Assembly: GCA_039927975.1 (NCBI GenBank)
Contig: JBDSTZ010000654.1
Span: 1 to 19,560 of the forward strand
DNA: 19,560 nt
Reading direction: 5' to 3'
Source of the DNA: JBDSTZ01 sp039927975
GTDB lineage: Bacteria > Pseudomonadota > Gammaproteobacteria > Burkholderiales > Burkholderiaceae_D
Below, in pieces: positions 1 to 7,128 of this stretch. Numbering within the stretch: position 1 is the first letter of the stretch; every line of letters begins with the position of its first letter. A program made the translations under genes and the position numbers. Under the pieces are notes generated by a model. The model saw only the letters and a program-made list of their open reading frames with translations, was not told where the DNA came from and made no database searches.

Positions 1-203
1 CCCGCCCGAGGGCGAGGTTCAATTCCGACTCGCCGCTCGTCGTTTATACTCGGCACATCGAATTGCTACAACATCCGACCGACACTGTTAATTAACCCAG
101 TGTTGCGCTTGATACTTGAAACCGCCCTCATTGTTCTTGTTTGAACTGGCTTAGTAGTCAAATTTCGAAACGTCCCACCGAGGCCGACGGACTACTACAC
201 GCT
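1..203. other. Non-coding flank downstream of the ATPase gene
   Basis: This stretch lies between the window edge and the stop codon of the minus-strand ATPase gene. I see no credible coding frame. It is AT-richer after about position 40 than most of the window. A tRNA T-arm-like string near 14-28 was examined and does not fold as a tRNA. No clear terminator hairpin with a T tract was found for the ATPase gene. Confidence 0.4.
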
Positions 204-1646
204 TTAGTCAGTCGCATCAACAATTTCCACAATTCCGTGAACTAGCCCTTTTGCGGCATCTGCCGTGCCAGGGTCACTTAACCAAGAGTTTAGCAAGGCG
301 ATGCGAATATCCTGGACACCCTTTCCTTCAATATTTTGCTCGTCAAGAAGCTGCGCCAGGAAATCATGATGATTCACGTGAGACGTCCGTCCAAGAGCGC
401 GACGAAGCTCGTTCGCGTCTGCTCCTAAAACACTGGCAAAATGATCACAGTTTCGAGTCACATGCGCACGTGCCAAGTCAATTGGATCACCAACTCCTGG
501 AAGAAAATAAATACGAGGGATATCCCCAATTTGCGAACGCTTGTCACCGTCGAGGATCGCGATTACGCTGCAAATTCGAGTCTCTGGAAAATTGTTAATG
601 AAATGAACGACTTCAGTTGCGCCGCCCAAGACAACTTGGACATCGACAAGTCTAGCTATTTCGCTCCCCCATCGATTAATAATGCACCACGCGGCTGCTA
701 GCGCGTCGACGTCCTCTACAACGATAAGAAGGCGCCGGGACAATGCTAAACCGAGATTTCGAACAGCTTGGCGGCGCTGTCTTACGGGCGTGATTTCTGG
801 TGGAATTCCGACCGTATCCGACGACACGAGATAAATTTCGTTGTCTTTGAGGCTTTCCAACAGTTCTATAGAATGGGTGGTAAATCCAATCCACAGTTGA
901 CGCTCCTTTGCAAGGATCGCCATGGCATCAATCAAGGCGCGGCGACTTAGTGGGGAAAGATGGGAGTCAGGCTCATCGAGCAAAATAATGGTACCTTTAT
1001 TCGCCCGATTAAGTCGCCATAAAAGATAACAGCCACAAAGTTCGCCGAAGCCCATTGTTCGACTATCGTAGCTGACGTCATTAACAACTACCTGGAAAAA
1101 AGGATAAACCCGTTCCTCCGCGCCTTCCTCAGCTGCGTCACCAACCGTCGGCGGAGTCGATGCATCCAACTCGACGACGGATAAGTTATTGTATGGTCTG
1201 CCGCAAACGTGGCGATAAAGACCAAGCTGTGCCGTATTAGGTAAATGCGGCTCAAACTGGGATAGCAGCTCCTCAAAATTGACTTGTCCTTCAAAGTCCC
1301 TATTCAAGAAATGCACTTCCAACGACACATCGATGAATTCTACATTCATCCCCGCAGGCAAAGAATCGATACCTGGCCGAATCGAAAAATCGCGACCACG
1401 AAACTGACCGTTAATTTTTCTTAGCGTGGAGCGGGCAAAGGTATTCCCGGCAAATAAAGCTCGAAGACTCGTCAGAAATCCGGTTTTACCTGCACCATTC
1501 GGCCCAATGAACCCGGTGATTCGTGATGTTATAGGCAATGATAGAAGCTGATCATCACTACCTACCTCGAACTCGCAAACACTTAGCTGGGCTCGCTGCT
1601 CTTGACGGCATTCTTCCCAAGCGTGATCTATAACCGCCTTACGCAT
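204..1646 (-). CDS. AAA/ABC-type ATPase with C-terminal TOPRIM-like domain (OLD-like), putative defence effector
   Basis: The 480-residue protein combines an ABC/SMC-type ATPase with a TOPRIM-like region, the general plan of OLD-family proteins, which in known cases couple ATP hydrolysis to DNA cleavage. Visible motifs: Walker A GPNGAGKT at residues 48-55; a degenerate signature around GFGEL at 199-203; Walker B TIILLDEP at 219-226 with E225 as likely catalytic glutamate; an H-loop THS at 257-259. The TOPRIM-like part follows, with an acidic VVEDVD at 309-314 and the paired aspartates of ILDGDKR at 364-370, matching the Glu and DxD metal ligands of the fold. No signal peptide or membrane segment, so it is cytoplasmic. 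I chose the ATG at 1646 (MRKAV). A start at 1670 is also open but would overlap the upstream gene by 32 bp instead of 8. The DUF262 gene directly upstream makes a two-gene operon likely. Nuclease activity and a defence role are inferred. A DUF4435-type TOPRIM is a possible alternative label for the C-terminal half. Confidence 0.8.
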   Translation of the reverse strand: MRKAVIDHAWEECRQEQRAQLSVCEFEVGSDDQLLSLPITSRITGFIGPNGAGKTGFLTSLRALFAGNTFARSTLRKINGQFRGRDFSIRPGIDSLPAGMNVEFIDVSLEVHFLNRDFEGQVNFEELLSQFEPHLPNTAQLGLYRHVCGRPYNNLSVVELDASTPPTVGDAAEEGAEERVYPFFQVVVNDVSYDSRTMGFGELCGCYLLWRLNRANKGTIILLDEPDSHLSPLSRRALIDAMAILAKERQLWIGFTTHSIELLESLKDNEIYLVSSDTVGIPPEITPVRQRRQAVRNLGLALSRRLLIVVEDVDALAAAWCIINRWGSEIARLVDVQVVLGGATEVVHFINNFPETRICSVIAILDGDKRSQIGDIPRIYFLPGVGDPIDLARAHVTRNCDHFASVLGADANELRRALGRTSHVNHHDFLAQLLDEQNIEGKGVQDIRIALLNSWLSDPGTADAAKGLVHGIVEIVDATD

Positions 1647-2859
1647 GTTGCAACCTCGCACCCCATCCAATTTCGTCTATATACTGAAGGGCTACGGTCT
1701 CAAAGCGATCGAAGTCAATCTGCCCAACGTTCCCGACAAAATTTGGAATACGCGAATACGCAGGATCCAAGCACCCTGCTGCTGAGGCGCCACCGAATAC
1801 TGACCAACTCGCCCAAAGTGCGAAATCCCGGAGTACAACCGACGTAACGTCAGCCACCCGCGCGCTCGCGCGGTCAGTGTAGGCGAGCATGAGATTAACA
1901 AGAGGAATGCTATCTAACTTTCGTTGCATAACAACGTCGTTTATTGCTTCATCTTTGTTTGACAACCCAAGCCTTACCGTCTCAAACTGAAGTAAGAATT
2001 TTGCTACAGTCGTCAGGTCTCCTAATGCGTCTAGTCGTGAAAAAAATAGCAGCCAAGAGAAAAAGGTCGCTTTGTTTAGGCGCGGTTGTGTCGAAGAGTC
2101 CGTGACTTTTACTATTTCAAAAACCTTAAGCGCTATACCCACGGTCAACTCGAGGCGTTCAAGTACATCACCACGCAACGGCAAATTTCGACGGTACATC
2201 TGATTAACAGCGGCAGCAGTAACTTTGGTTCGCAAAGTATTCATCTCTAATGTACATGCGAATCGCGCGAATACATCATCATAAGCCATTCGGCTATTGG
2301 AAAATCCTAGGATCAATTTATGATCCTCTGCCGCTTCTTCGAAACCGTCTACAATCCGACGAATTTCGTCGCGAACTGGGCCAAAAAATGCGTTACGTTT
2401 TTCTGCTGGAGTGAGGCCGGTCGGTTGATTTAACCTAAAGAAGATTTCAGCGGGCTCTTCGGGCTTGTAGTCCATAATTTCGTACATCCGCACGGGAGTT
2501 CGCAAGAACGCACGCCGCACCTCTGGCGGAAGGACATTGAACCGCAGACCGTTCAACGATTGAATGAGGGGATCAGCAGGCTCCACAAACCCATCAATCG
2601 GAAATTCATTCAGCATAAAATCGCGAATCGACGCTAATCGCTGTTGGCCATCCAACACCTGTTGAGGTTGACCTGCGCCTCCGGTAATCAATAAGACTGG
2701 AGGGATCACCCACCCCCGCAACACCGAGTCCACCAAGCGTTGCTTCTTCGCGGTGGGCCACACCTCGCCCCGTTGAAAATCGGGTTGGAGGTCGATATCC
2801 TTATCGGTGATCCGTCCAAAAACAGTTGCAATATCTGGTTCTGCTGGAATAAAACGCAT
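1639..2859 (-). CDS. DUF262 domain protein (ParB/Srx-like, GmrS-like N-terminal domain)
   Basis: This 406-residue protein carries the DUF262 hallmarks: IDLQPDFQRGEVW at residues 22-34, an RLVDSVLRGWVIPP helix-turn segment at 41-54, and VLDGQQRLASI at 68-78. The DGQQR motif belongs to the ParB/sulfiredoxin-like fold that binds or hydrolyses nucleotides in characterised members such as the GmrSD type IV restriction enzyme and BrxU. In GmrSD-type proteins a DUF1524 HNH nuclease domain follows; here the C-terminal 220 residues look helical and I find no HNH motif. The protein may therefore act as a nucleotide-sensing or regulatory partner while the neighbouring ATPase supplies nuclease chemistry; that division of labour is inference. 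The start at 2859 is preceded by a purine-rich GAGAAG about five bases upstream. The gene ends 8 bp inside the ATPase gene, suggesting translational coupling. Base composition is clearly lower in GC than the genes after 3.1 kb. Confidence 0.85.
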   Translation of the reverse strand: MRFIPAEPDIATVFGRITDKDIDLQPDFQRGEVWPTAKKQRLVDSVLRGWVIPPVLLITGGAGQPQQVLDGQQRLASIRDFMLNEFPIDGFVEPADPLIQSLNGLRFNVLPPEVRRAFLRTPVRMYEIMDYKPEEPAEIFFRLNQPTGLTPAEKRNAFFGPVRDEIRRIVDGFEEAAEDHKLILGFSNSRMAYDDVFARFACTLEMNTLRTKVTAAAVNQMYRRNLPLRGDVLERLELTVGIALKVFEIVKVTDSSTQPRLNKATFFSWLLFFSRLDALGDLTTVAKFLLQFETVRLGLSNKDEAINDVVMQRKLDSIPLVNLMLAYTDRASARVADVTSVVLRDFALWASWSVFGGASAAGCLDPAYSRIPNFVGNVGQIDFDRFETVALQYIDEIGWGARLQHA

Positions 2860-3137
2860 TTTTTCTTCTCACTTGAATTCGACCTCGGAAGAAAAGGCCG
2901 GATTAATCTATGCTTAAGCACACTGTAGATTGTAGCTGCACGACAATTCTTTTGCCACATCAATATTTGCGATCGTTGAGAACGACATCCCGCTAAAGCG
3001 TAAACCGTTCGCTTGCTAGGTGCATTTTTCCCGAAGAGAACGCTGGCCGCCAGGCGTCGCAAAAGCAGAGCCGTCCCTGGCGGATCCACGGCGTTCTCAA
3101 AGACCAAGTGCAACACCTTCTGCTGTAAGGTGCCGCC
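2860..3137. other. Intergenic region between the DUF262 gene and the IS30 remnant
   Basis: The segment should contain the promoter of the minus-strand DUF262/ATPase pair and the left flank of the IS30-type element. AT-rich sequence close to the DUF262 start changes to GC-rich sequence from about 3000. On the minus strand a TACAAT string (complement of 2929-2934) could be a -10 box, but no convincing -35 partner stands at the right distance. A small inverted repeat, CGTT-GAG-AACG, occurs near 2973-2983. I could not identify the terminal inverted repeat of the insertion sequence. No gene is seen. Confidence 0.4.
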
Positions 3138-3566
3138 ATGGCGAAAATATACGAACATCTGGCTACCCAGGAGCGCGCCGTCGTCATGACCATGCGTGCC
3201 GACCTGTGCTCCATCCGGTCCATTGCTAAACGCCTTTGCCGTTTAGCCAGCACGATCAGCCGCGAGCTCAAACGCACCAGCGGCAGCGGCGTCTACGATG
3301 CCAACGCGGCCCATGCGCAATGCCACGCTCGCCGCCTTCTGCCACCACGCCGTCCGAAGCTGCACGTCGATGGTGCTTTGTTCCAGGTCGTTCGGCACCA
3401 TTTAAAACTGCTCTGGTCACCGCAGCAAATAGCGCTCAAACTGAAGGTCCTTTGGCCCGACAACTCTGAGAAATCTGTGTCCCACGAGACCATCTACAAC
3501 GCCATTTATTTGCATCCTCGCGGCGAGCTCAAGCGCGAACTGATTGCATGCCTGCGCCACCACAAT
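3138..3566 (+). pseudogene. Truncated IS30-family transposase (N-terminal part only)
   Basis: The first 142 or so residues match the N-terminal part of IS30-family transposases. There is a helix-turn-helix ending in ASTISRELKR (38-47), the conserved SPQQIALKLK (94-103), and SHETIYNAIY...PRGELKRELIACLRHH (115-142). Family members are about 330-390 residues with a DDE catalytic domain after this point; here similarity stops near 3566 and the catalytic domain is absent. The frame stays open by chance or deletion and runs into the lipoprotein gene at 3666, giving one 330-codon frame that I do not read as a genuine fusion. A start at 3138 with AAGGTG upstream is plausible. The fragment cannot transpose by itself; the breakpoint is approximate. 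It marks a past insertion or rearrangement next to the compositionally odd module on its left. Confidence 0.8.
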
Positions 3567-3665
3567 CTCGGTACGGGCGCCACGTTGGCGATGCATGCCC
3601 GCAAGCTTCCAGTCGTCCGGCGGATAATTTCTGGCAGCGTCAACCAACTAAATGGAGCGCGTACG

Positions 3666-4130
3666 ATGGGCATTCGAACATGGTTGGCCTGCATCTCGCT
3701 GGCGACCCTCACCGCCTGCGCAACGGCTGTGCACGCACCCGACAACGCCGCCCTCAAACGCCAGGTCGCCGACACCGAACGCGCCTTCGCCGCCACCATG
3801 AAGGCACGCGATCACGCCGCCTTCACCACCTTCCTGTCCGACGAAGCCGTATTTTATTCCGGCCCCACGCCGCTGCACGGCAAGCAATTGGTGGCTGCCT
3901 TCTGGAAGAAACTTTACGACAAGCCCGAGGCGCCGTTCTCCTGGGAGCCCGATGAAGTCGAGGTACTTGCGTCGGGCACCCTGGCCATGTCCAGCGGCCC
4001 GGTCTACAACCGCGACGGCAAGCTGATCTCGCGCTTCAGTTCGATCTGGCGCCAGGAAGCGCCCGGCGTCTGGAAGATTGTGTTCGACCATGGCTGGGAA
4101 GTCTGCGATTGCGCCAAACCCGCGCCATGA
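3666..4130 (+). CDS. NTF2-like (DUF4440/SnoaL-type) lipoprotein
   Basis: This 154-residue protein begins MGIRTWLACISLATLTAC, a lipoprotein signal with lipobox LTAC and lipidated Cys18. The mature part has the feel of a DUF4440/SnoaL-like NTF2 fold: an initial helix (ALKRQVADTERAFAATMKARD), FLSDEAVFYSG at 56-66, a HGKQLVAAFW helix, then beta strands including GTLAMSSGPVYNRDGKLISRFSSIWRQ and the closing VWKIVFDHGW. In this superfamily the cone-shaped pocket binds small molecules or catalyses varied reactions; the ligand here cannot be told. The start at 3666 has GGAG at 3654-3657 in good position and begins exactly at the signal peptide, so the in-frame upstream transposase sequence is not part of it. 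It converges with the MFS gene and has no clear functional tie to the neighbours. GC-rich codon use matches the rest of the chromosome. Confidence 0.8.
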   Translation: MGIRTWLACISLATLTACATAVHAPDNAALKRQVADTERAFAATMKARDHAAFTTFLSDEAVFYSGPTPLHGKQLVAAFWKKLYDKPEAPFSWEPDEVEVLASGTLAMSSGPVYNRDGKLISRFSSIWRQEAPGVWKIVFDHGWEVCDCAKPAP

Positions 4131-4223
4131 AACATCACGCCGCCGGTCCTGGTGTGAGCTTGCGCCGATCGCACAGTATGGCATTCAAACAAACGATCGC
4201 CCTGACAAAACGATGCTGGAAGA

Positions 4224-5588
4224 CTAAGGCTGGCTGCAGCGCTGCACCCTGGTCAGGCAGGCCACGCACAGCAGGGAGAAGATGGTCGCGCTCAATAATG
4301 TCAGACGATAATTGTGGCCCGACAGGTCGAGCGCCGGTCCCTGGATGCCGCTGACGAGAATGCCGGCAAAGGCCGCCATCAAATCCTTGGTCGAGTTGTA
4401 GCGCACGAACTGCGAGCGCGGAAACAGCACCATCGGCAGCGAGGCGGCCGCCGTGAAATAGGCGCCCGAGATCACCACGTGGGCAACGTAGAACAGGCGA
4501 AAGCTGGCTTCATCGTTGAGCCAAAAAAAACCCAGCGCCGCCACCAGGAAATACAGGCCCATCATCATGGCCGACATTCTCACCGCGCCGTAATGGTCGA
4601 CCATCCAGCCAATGCCGAAGGCCATCACAATCGACACGCCGTACGACCAGGCCGTCATGGTGCCGAGCGAAGCCTTCGAAATGCCGAGCATGCCGGCGTA
4701 ATACTGGCAGAAGGTATTGAAGGGGCTGAAAGTGACGGCGGCCAGCATGAAGGCGGCAAACGCCCACAGGAAAGGCCGCGCCGAAAAGCATTCGGCGATA
4801 TGCGCGCGCGGCACGGCCAGTTTGGCGAAGCTGAACTTGCCGTTGGTCAGAGGGTCGGCCGGGTAGGCGCCTTCGCGGATCATCGCGCACATGAGCAGGA
4901 TGGCGCCGCCGAACACCAGGCCCACCGTCACCAGGATCTCCGACAGGTAATGATCGGTCAGGGCGAACAGGAAACTGTTAAAGGCGATGCCGACGCTCAG
5001 GCCGACCACCCGGAAGCCGGCATAGAAACGGCCGAGGAAACCGTGCGGCACGACGTCGTTGACCAGGCCGGTGAACAGGGCGAGGGTGGTGATGGCGGCG
5101 CATTCGAACATGGTCCAGAACACGCAGAACCAGGCCAGGTTGCAGGTGCGCACGCCTGGCGACAGGCCGCCCAGCAGCGCGTCGCTCAGGCGCCCGAGCG
5201 CGGGCGAGGCGGCAAGGCCGAGCATCGCGAGCGCGCCGATCGGAGCGATCACCATCAGGAAGGGACGGCGCCGGCCCCAGCGGCTGCGGAAGCGGTCCGA
5301 ATGGTAGCCTATCAGGGGCAGCAACATCAGGCTGAGGATGGCCGGCACGGTCGACATCAGCAGCGAGGTGGTGGTGTCGGAGGCGGCGTTCAGGCGCAGC
5401 AGTTCCAGTCCGCTCGGCAGCGCGGAACGGTCGCGCATGGCGATGCCCAGTTCGCCGATCAGCAGCCAGAACACCACGGCCACCAGGCCGAAGGTGCTGT
5501 ACTGCAAAGTGCCGGCCCGAAAGCGCGCCGTCGGCGGCGTGACTGGCGCGCCGTCCGGAAGGGCGGCGGGAGCGGGTGCGTCTGACAT
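4224..5588 (-). CDS. MFS transporter, probable sugar:cation symporter (GPH/SLC45-like)
   Basis: This is a 454-residue polytopic membrane protein with roughly twelve hydrophobic segments after a 25-residue Pro/Ala-rich cytoplasmic tail. The loop between the second and third membrane segments reads GYHSDRFRSRWGRRRPF (residues 94-110), the D-R...GRRRPF signature shared by major facilitator symporters of the sucrose/SLC45 and GPH types that import glycosides or oligosaccharides with a cation. It presumably carries mono- or oligosaccharides released by the neighbouring GH105, GH35 and DUF2264 enzymes across the inner membrane. It lies 11 bp downstream of the LacI gene on the same strand with no evident ribosome binding site, so translation by coupling or reinitiation is likely. 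Exact substrate is unknown; galactose, galacto-oligosaccharides or uronides are the natural guesses from context. Confidence 0.85.
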   Translation of the reverse strand: MSDAPAPAALPDGAPVTPPTARFRAGTLQYSTFGLVAVVFWLLIGELGIAMRDRSALPSGLELLRLNAASDTTTSLLMSTVPAILSLMLLPLIGYHSDRFRSRWGRRRPFLMVIAPIGALAMLGLAASPALGRLSDALLGGLSPGVRTCNLAWFCVFWTMFECAAITTLALFTGLVNDVVPHGFLGRFYAGFRVVGLSVGIAFNSFLFALTDHYLSEILVTVGLVFGGAILLMCAMIREGAYPADPLTNGKFSFAKLAVPRAHIAECFSARPFLWAFAAFMLAAVTFSPFNTFCQYYAGMLGISKASLGTMTAWSYGVSIVMAFGIGWMVDHYGAVRMSAMMMGLYFLVAALGFFWLNDEASFRLFYVAHVVISGAYFTAAASLPMVLFPRSQFVRYNSTKDLMAAFAGILVSGIQGPALDLSGHNYRLTLLSATIFSLLCVACLTRVQRCSQP

Positions 5589-5599
5589 GCGGGAAAATG

Positions 5600-6634
5600 T
5601 CAGCGGCGTTCGCTGTGCGGTGCGGCCGGCACCGGCCCGGTCGAATTGCGGATCACGATCTGCATCGGAAAGGCGATCCTGGCCGGATTCATCTCGCGTC
5701 CCTGGATGATGGCGACCACCTCGCTGACCGCGCGGCTGGCCATGTCGGCGAAGGGCTGGCGCATGGTGGTCAGGGTGGGGAACACGTGGCTCGAGGTTGG
5801 AATGTCGTCGAAGCCGATCACCGAGATATCGTCGGGCACCTTCAAGCCGCGGCTGTTGATGGCGTCAAGCGCGCCGAAGGCCATCTCGTCGTTGGCGCAA
5901 AAGATGGCGGTCGGCGGGTGCTCAAGCAAAAGCAATTGCTCGCTGGCGGCATAGCCGCCGGCTTGGGTGAACTTTCCGGGCAACATCAGCGCTTCGTCGA
6001 TCTCGATGCCGGCCGCGCGCAGCGCATCCTCGTAGCCTTTTTGCCGTTCGGCGCTCTGGCCAGTGGCGAGCGAACCGGCGACGAAGGCGATGCGCCGGTG
6101 GCCCAACTGCAGCAGATGCTCGACCGCCATCCGCCCGCCGTTGCGGTTTTCCGCCACCACGATCGGCAGCGCGATTTCCTTGGCGTCGAAGTTGACCAGC
6201 ACACAGGGAAAGTGCTGGCGTTCGATCACATCGAGGTAGCCATCATTAACGTTGGGAAGGATCAGCAGAATGCCGTCGCACAGCTTGCTGAGCATATCGC
6301 TCGTTTCCATGCGGCCGGGGCGGTCGAAGCGCTCGGCGTTAAAGACGATCAAGTCGTAGCCCATGCGGCGCGCCTCATGGCTGATGAACTTGATGATCTC
6401 GTGCAGCACGATCGAGCCGTAATTGTTGACGAAAACGCCGATCAGATTGCTCTTGTCGCCGCGCATGCGACGCGCCAGCATATCGGGCGTGTAGTTGAGC
6501 TGGGCGGCCGCCTCCATGATGCGGGCGCGCGCCGCCTCCGACACGTAACCGACGCCGCGGATGGCGCGCGAGGCCGTAATGGGAGACACGCCGGCGATCT
6601 TCGCCACTTCACTCAACTTGCTTGCTTTGCGCAT
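5600..6634 (-). CDS. LacI-family transcriptional regulator of the glycan locus
   Basis: The 344-residue protein has the canonical LacI/GalR layout. The N-terminal helix-turn-helix is at residues 6-27 (KLSEVAKIAGVSPITASRAI), the hinge-helix region extends to about 60, and then comes a periplasmic-binding-protein-like effector domain (NLIGVFVNNYGS..., GHRRIAFVAG near 190, TAIFCANDEMAFGALDA, then VSVIGFDD-like DISVIGFDDIPTSS). Such regulators bind a sugar or sugar derivative and release or grip a palindromic operator with a central CG. The start at 6634 has GGAAAG five bases upstream. It heads an operon with the MFS transporter and faces the TonB receptor gene, so it is the obvious regulator of both arms; a candidate operator lies at 6976-6991. 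The effector is unknown. Confidence 0.93.
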   Translation of the reverse strand: MRKASKLSEVAKIAGVSPITASRAIRGVGYVSEAARARIMEAAAQLNYTPDMLARRMRGDKSNLIGVFVNNYGSIVLHEIIKFISHEARRMGYDLIVFNAERFDRPGRMETSDMLSKLCDGILLILPNVNDGYLDVIERQHFPCVLVNFDAKEIALPIVVAENRNGGRMAVEHLLQLGHRRIAFVAGSLATGQSAERQKGYEDALRAAGIEIDEALMLPGKFTQAGGYAASEQLLLLEHPPTAIFCANDEMAFGALDAINSRGLKVPDDISVIGFDDIPTSSHVFPTLTTMRQPFADMASRAVSEVVAIIQGREMNPARIAFPMQIVIRNSTGPVPAAPHSERR

Positions 6635-6743
6635 TATTCTTTCCAGGAATCGTTATTTCAGCATATTTCTTTTTACTCATGGAATTGTCCCGCAAGCAGC
6701 ACTTTTGGGCCAGTCTTTTCCACCGGCAATTCCAACGCACGAG

Positions 6744-6785
6744 GTCAAACGCTTGGGGTCAAACGCTTGGGGTCAAACGCTTGGG
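6744..6785. repeat. Three tandem copies of a 14-bp repeat (GTCAAACGCTTGGG)
   Basis: Three identical, directly abutting copies of GTCAAACGCTTGGG occupy 6744-6757, 6758-6771 and 6772-6785. The array runs into GGGGT-GTG-ACCCC (6783-6795), a potential five-base-pair hairpin. Each copy contains CAAACGCTTG, an imperfect palindrome around a central CG (four of five pairs match), resembling half-degenerate LacI-family sites. The array could be a multi-site operator, or an interspersed genomic repeat of the GGGGTC...GACCCC kind unrelated to regulation. Confidence 0.9.
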
Positions 6786-6950
6786 GTGTGACCCCGTGCA
6801 GTGGGCGCGTCGGACATCCTGCGCAGCGGGCGATACCGATGAGTCTGCAACGCAATGTGGCAACGATACCACATCGCCAAATTTTTTTTCAAATGAATAT
6901 TCGTCTTGATAATCAAGGGCTTGCAGCCCCCACGATGTATGGACGTCAAA

Positions 6951-6980
6951 TTGTATTTGTTCAAGCAAATTGCCTATGGT
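6951..6980 (+). promoter_or_regulatory. Possible sigma70-type promoter of the TonB receptor operon
   Basis: TTGTAT (6951-6956) and TATGGT (6975-6980) are separated by 18 bp and lie in the AT-richest part of the intergenic region. The -10 keeps four of six consensus bases and the -35 three of six, so the match is weak. The candidate is favoured because the LacI-type palindrome begins within the -10 box, where repression by occlusion would be expected. It implies a leader of about 140 nucleotides. Confidence 0.3.
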
Positions 6981-6991
6981 AACGTGACCAT
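6976..6991. promoter_or_regulatory. Candidate LacI-family operator
   Basis: ATGGTAACGTGACCAT is a 16-bp palindrome with a central CG in which seven of eight base pairs match; only the A/G pair flanking ACGT deviates. Size, symmetry and the CG centre are those of LacI/GalR-family operators. It sits upstream of the TonB receptor gene in the intergenic region shared with the LacI gene and overlaps a possible -10 element. Function is inferred from position and shape. Confidence 0.55.
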
Positions 6992-7118
6992 GTGTTTGGG
7001 GAAAGTAACACTGAGTACAAGGTGGACCACACCGCAGCGCCGAACGCCGCCCGCCGTCCAGCGTCGTTTCGTCGTTGAGTACCAATTCAATGCAGCATCA
7101 GACTGTCTGTCATTTAAC

Positions 7119-7122
7119 GGAG
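7119..7122 (+). promoter_or_regulatory. Ribosome binding site that sets a GTG start
   Basis: GGAG at 7119-7122 lies six bases before GTG at 7129. This GTG begins a textbook signal peptide (KKKILASLLPIALSAF), whereas the in-frame ATG at 7075 would add 18 hydrophilic residues in front of it. The GTG is therefore the better start. Confidence 0.7.
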
Positions 7123-7128
7123 AAAATT

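Larger units (their letters stand above)
6635..7128. other. Divergent regulatory region between lacI-type gene and TonB receptor gene
   Basis: This 494-bp gene-free segment separates the regulator from the receptor. It contains, from left to right, the ribosome binding site and presumed promoter of the LacI gene, a 14-bp tandem repeat array (6744-6785) ending in a small GGGGT-GTG-ACCCC hairpin, an AT-rich stretch with a T run near 6886-6892, a candidate promoter (6951-6980), a CG-centred palindrome (6976-6991) and a long 5' leader of about 140 bp ahead of the GTG start at 7129. No convincing small gene is present. Confidence 0.6.

Noticed and set aside
10..40. tRNA 3' end or attachment site suggested by GGTTCAATTCC
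   Set aside because: The five-base pairing GCGAG/CTCGC leaves a 12-base loop instead of seven, there is no acceptor or CCA end, and upstream sequence is not available.
3138..4130. A 330-residue transposase-lipoprotein fusion protein
   Set aside because: The second half has its own ribosome binding site, ATG and lipoprotein signal peptide, which would make no sense in the middle of a protein. The first half is a truncated IS30 transposase.
4314..5585. Open frame of 423 codons antisense to the MFS gene
   Set aside because: The product is a His/Gln/Gly/Ala-rich shadow of a membrane protein gene read backwards, without a ribosome binding site.
6744..6785. CRISPR array
   Set aside because: The 14-bp units abut directly without spacers, and there are only three of them with no cas genes.
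5576..6982. Open frame of 468 codons antisense to the LacI gene
   Set aside because: LacI-family motifs on the minus strand are unambiguous. The plus-strand frame also runs through the intergenic tandem repeats.
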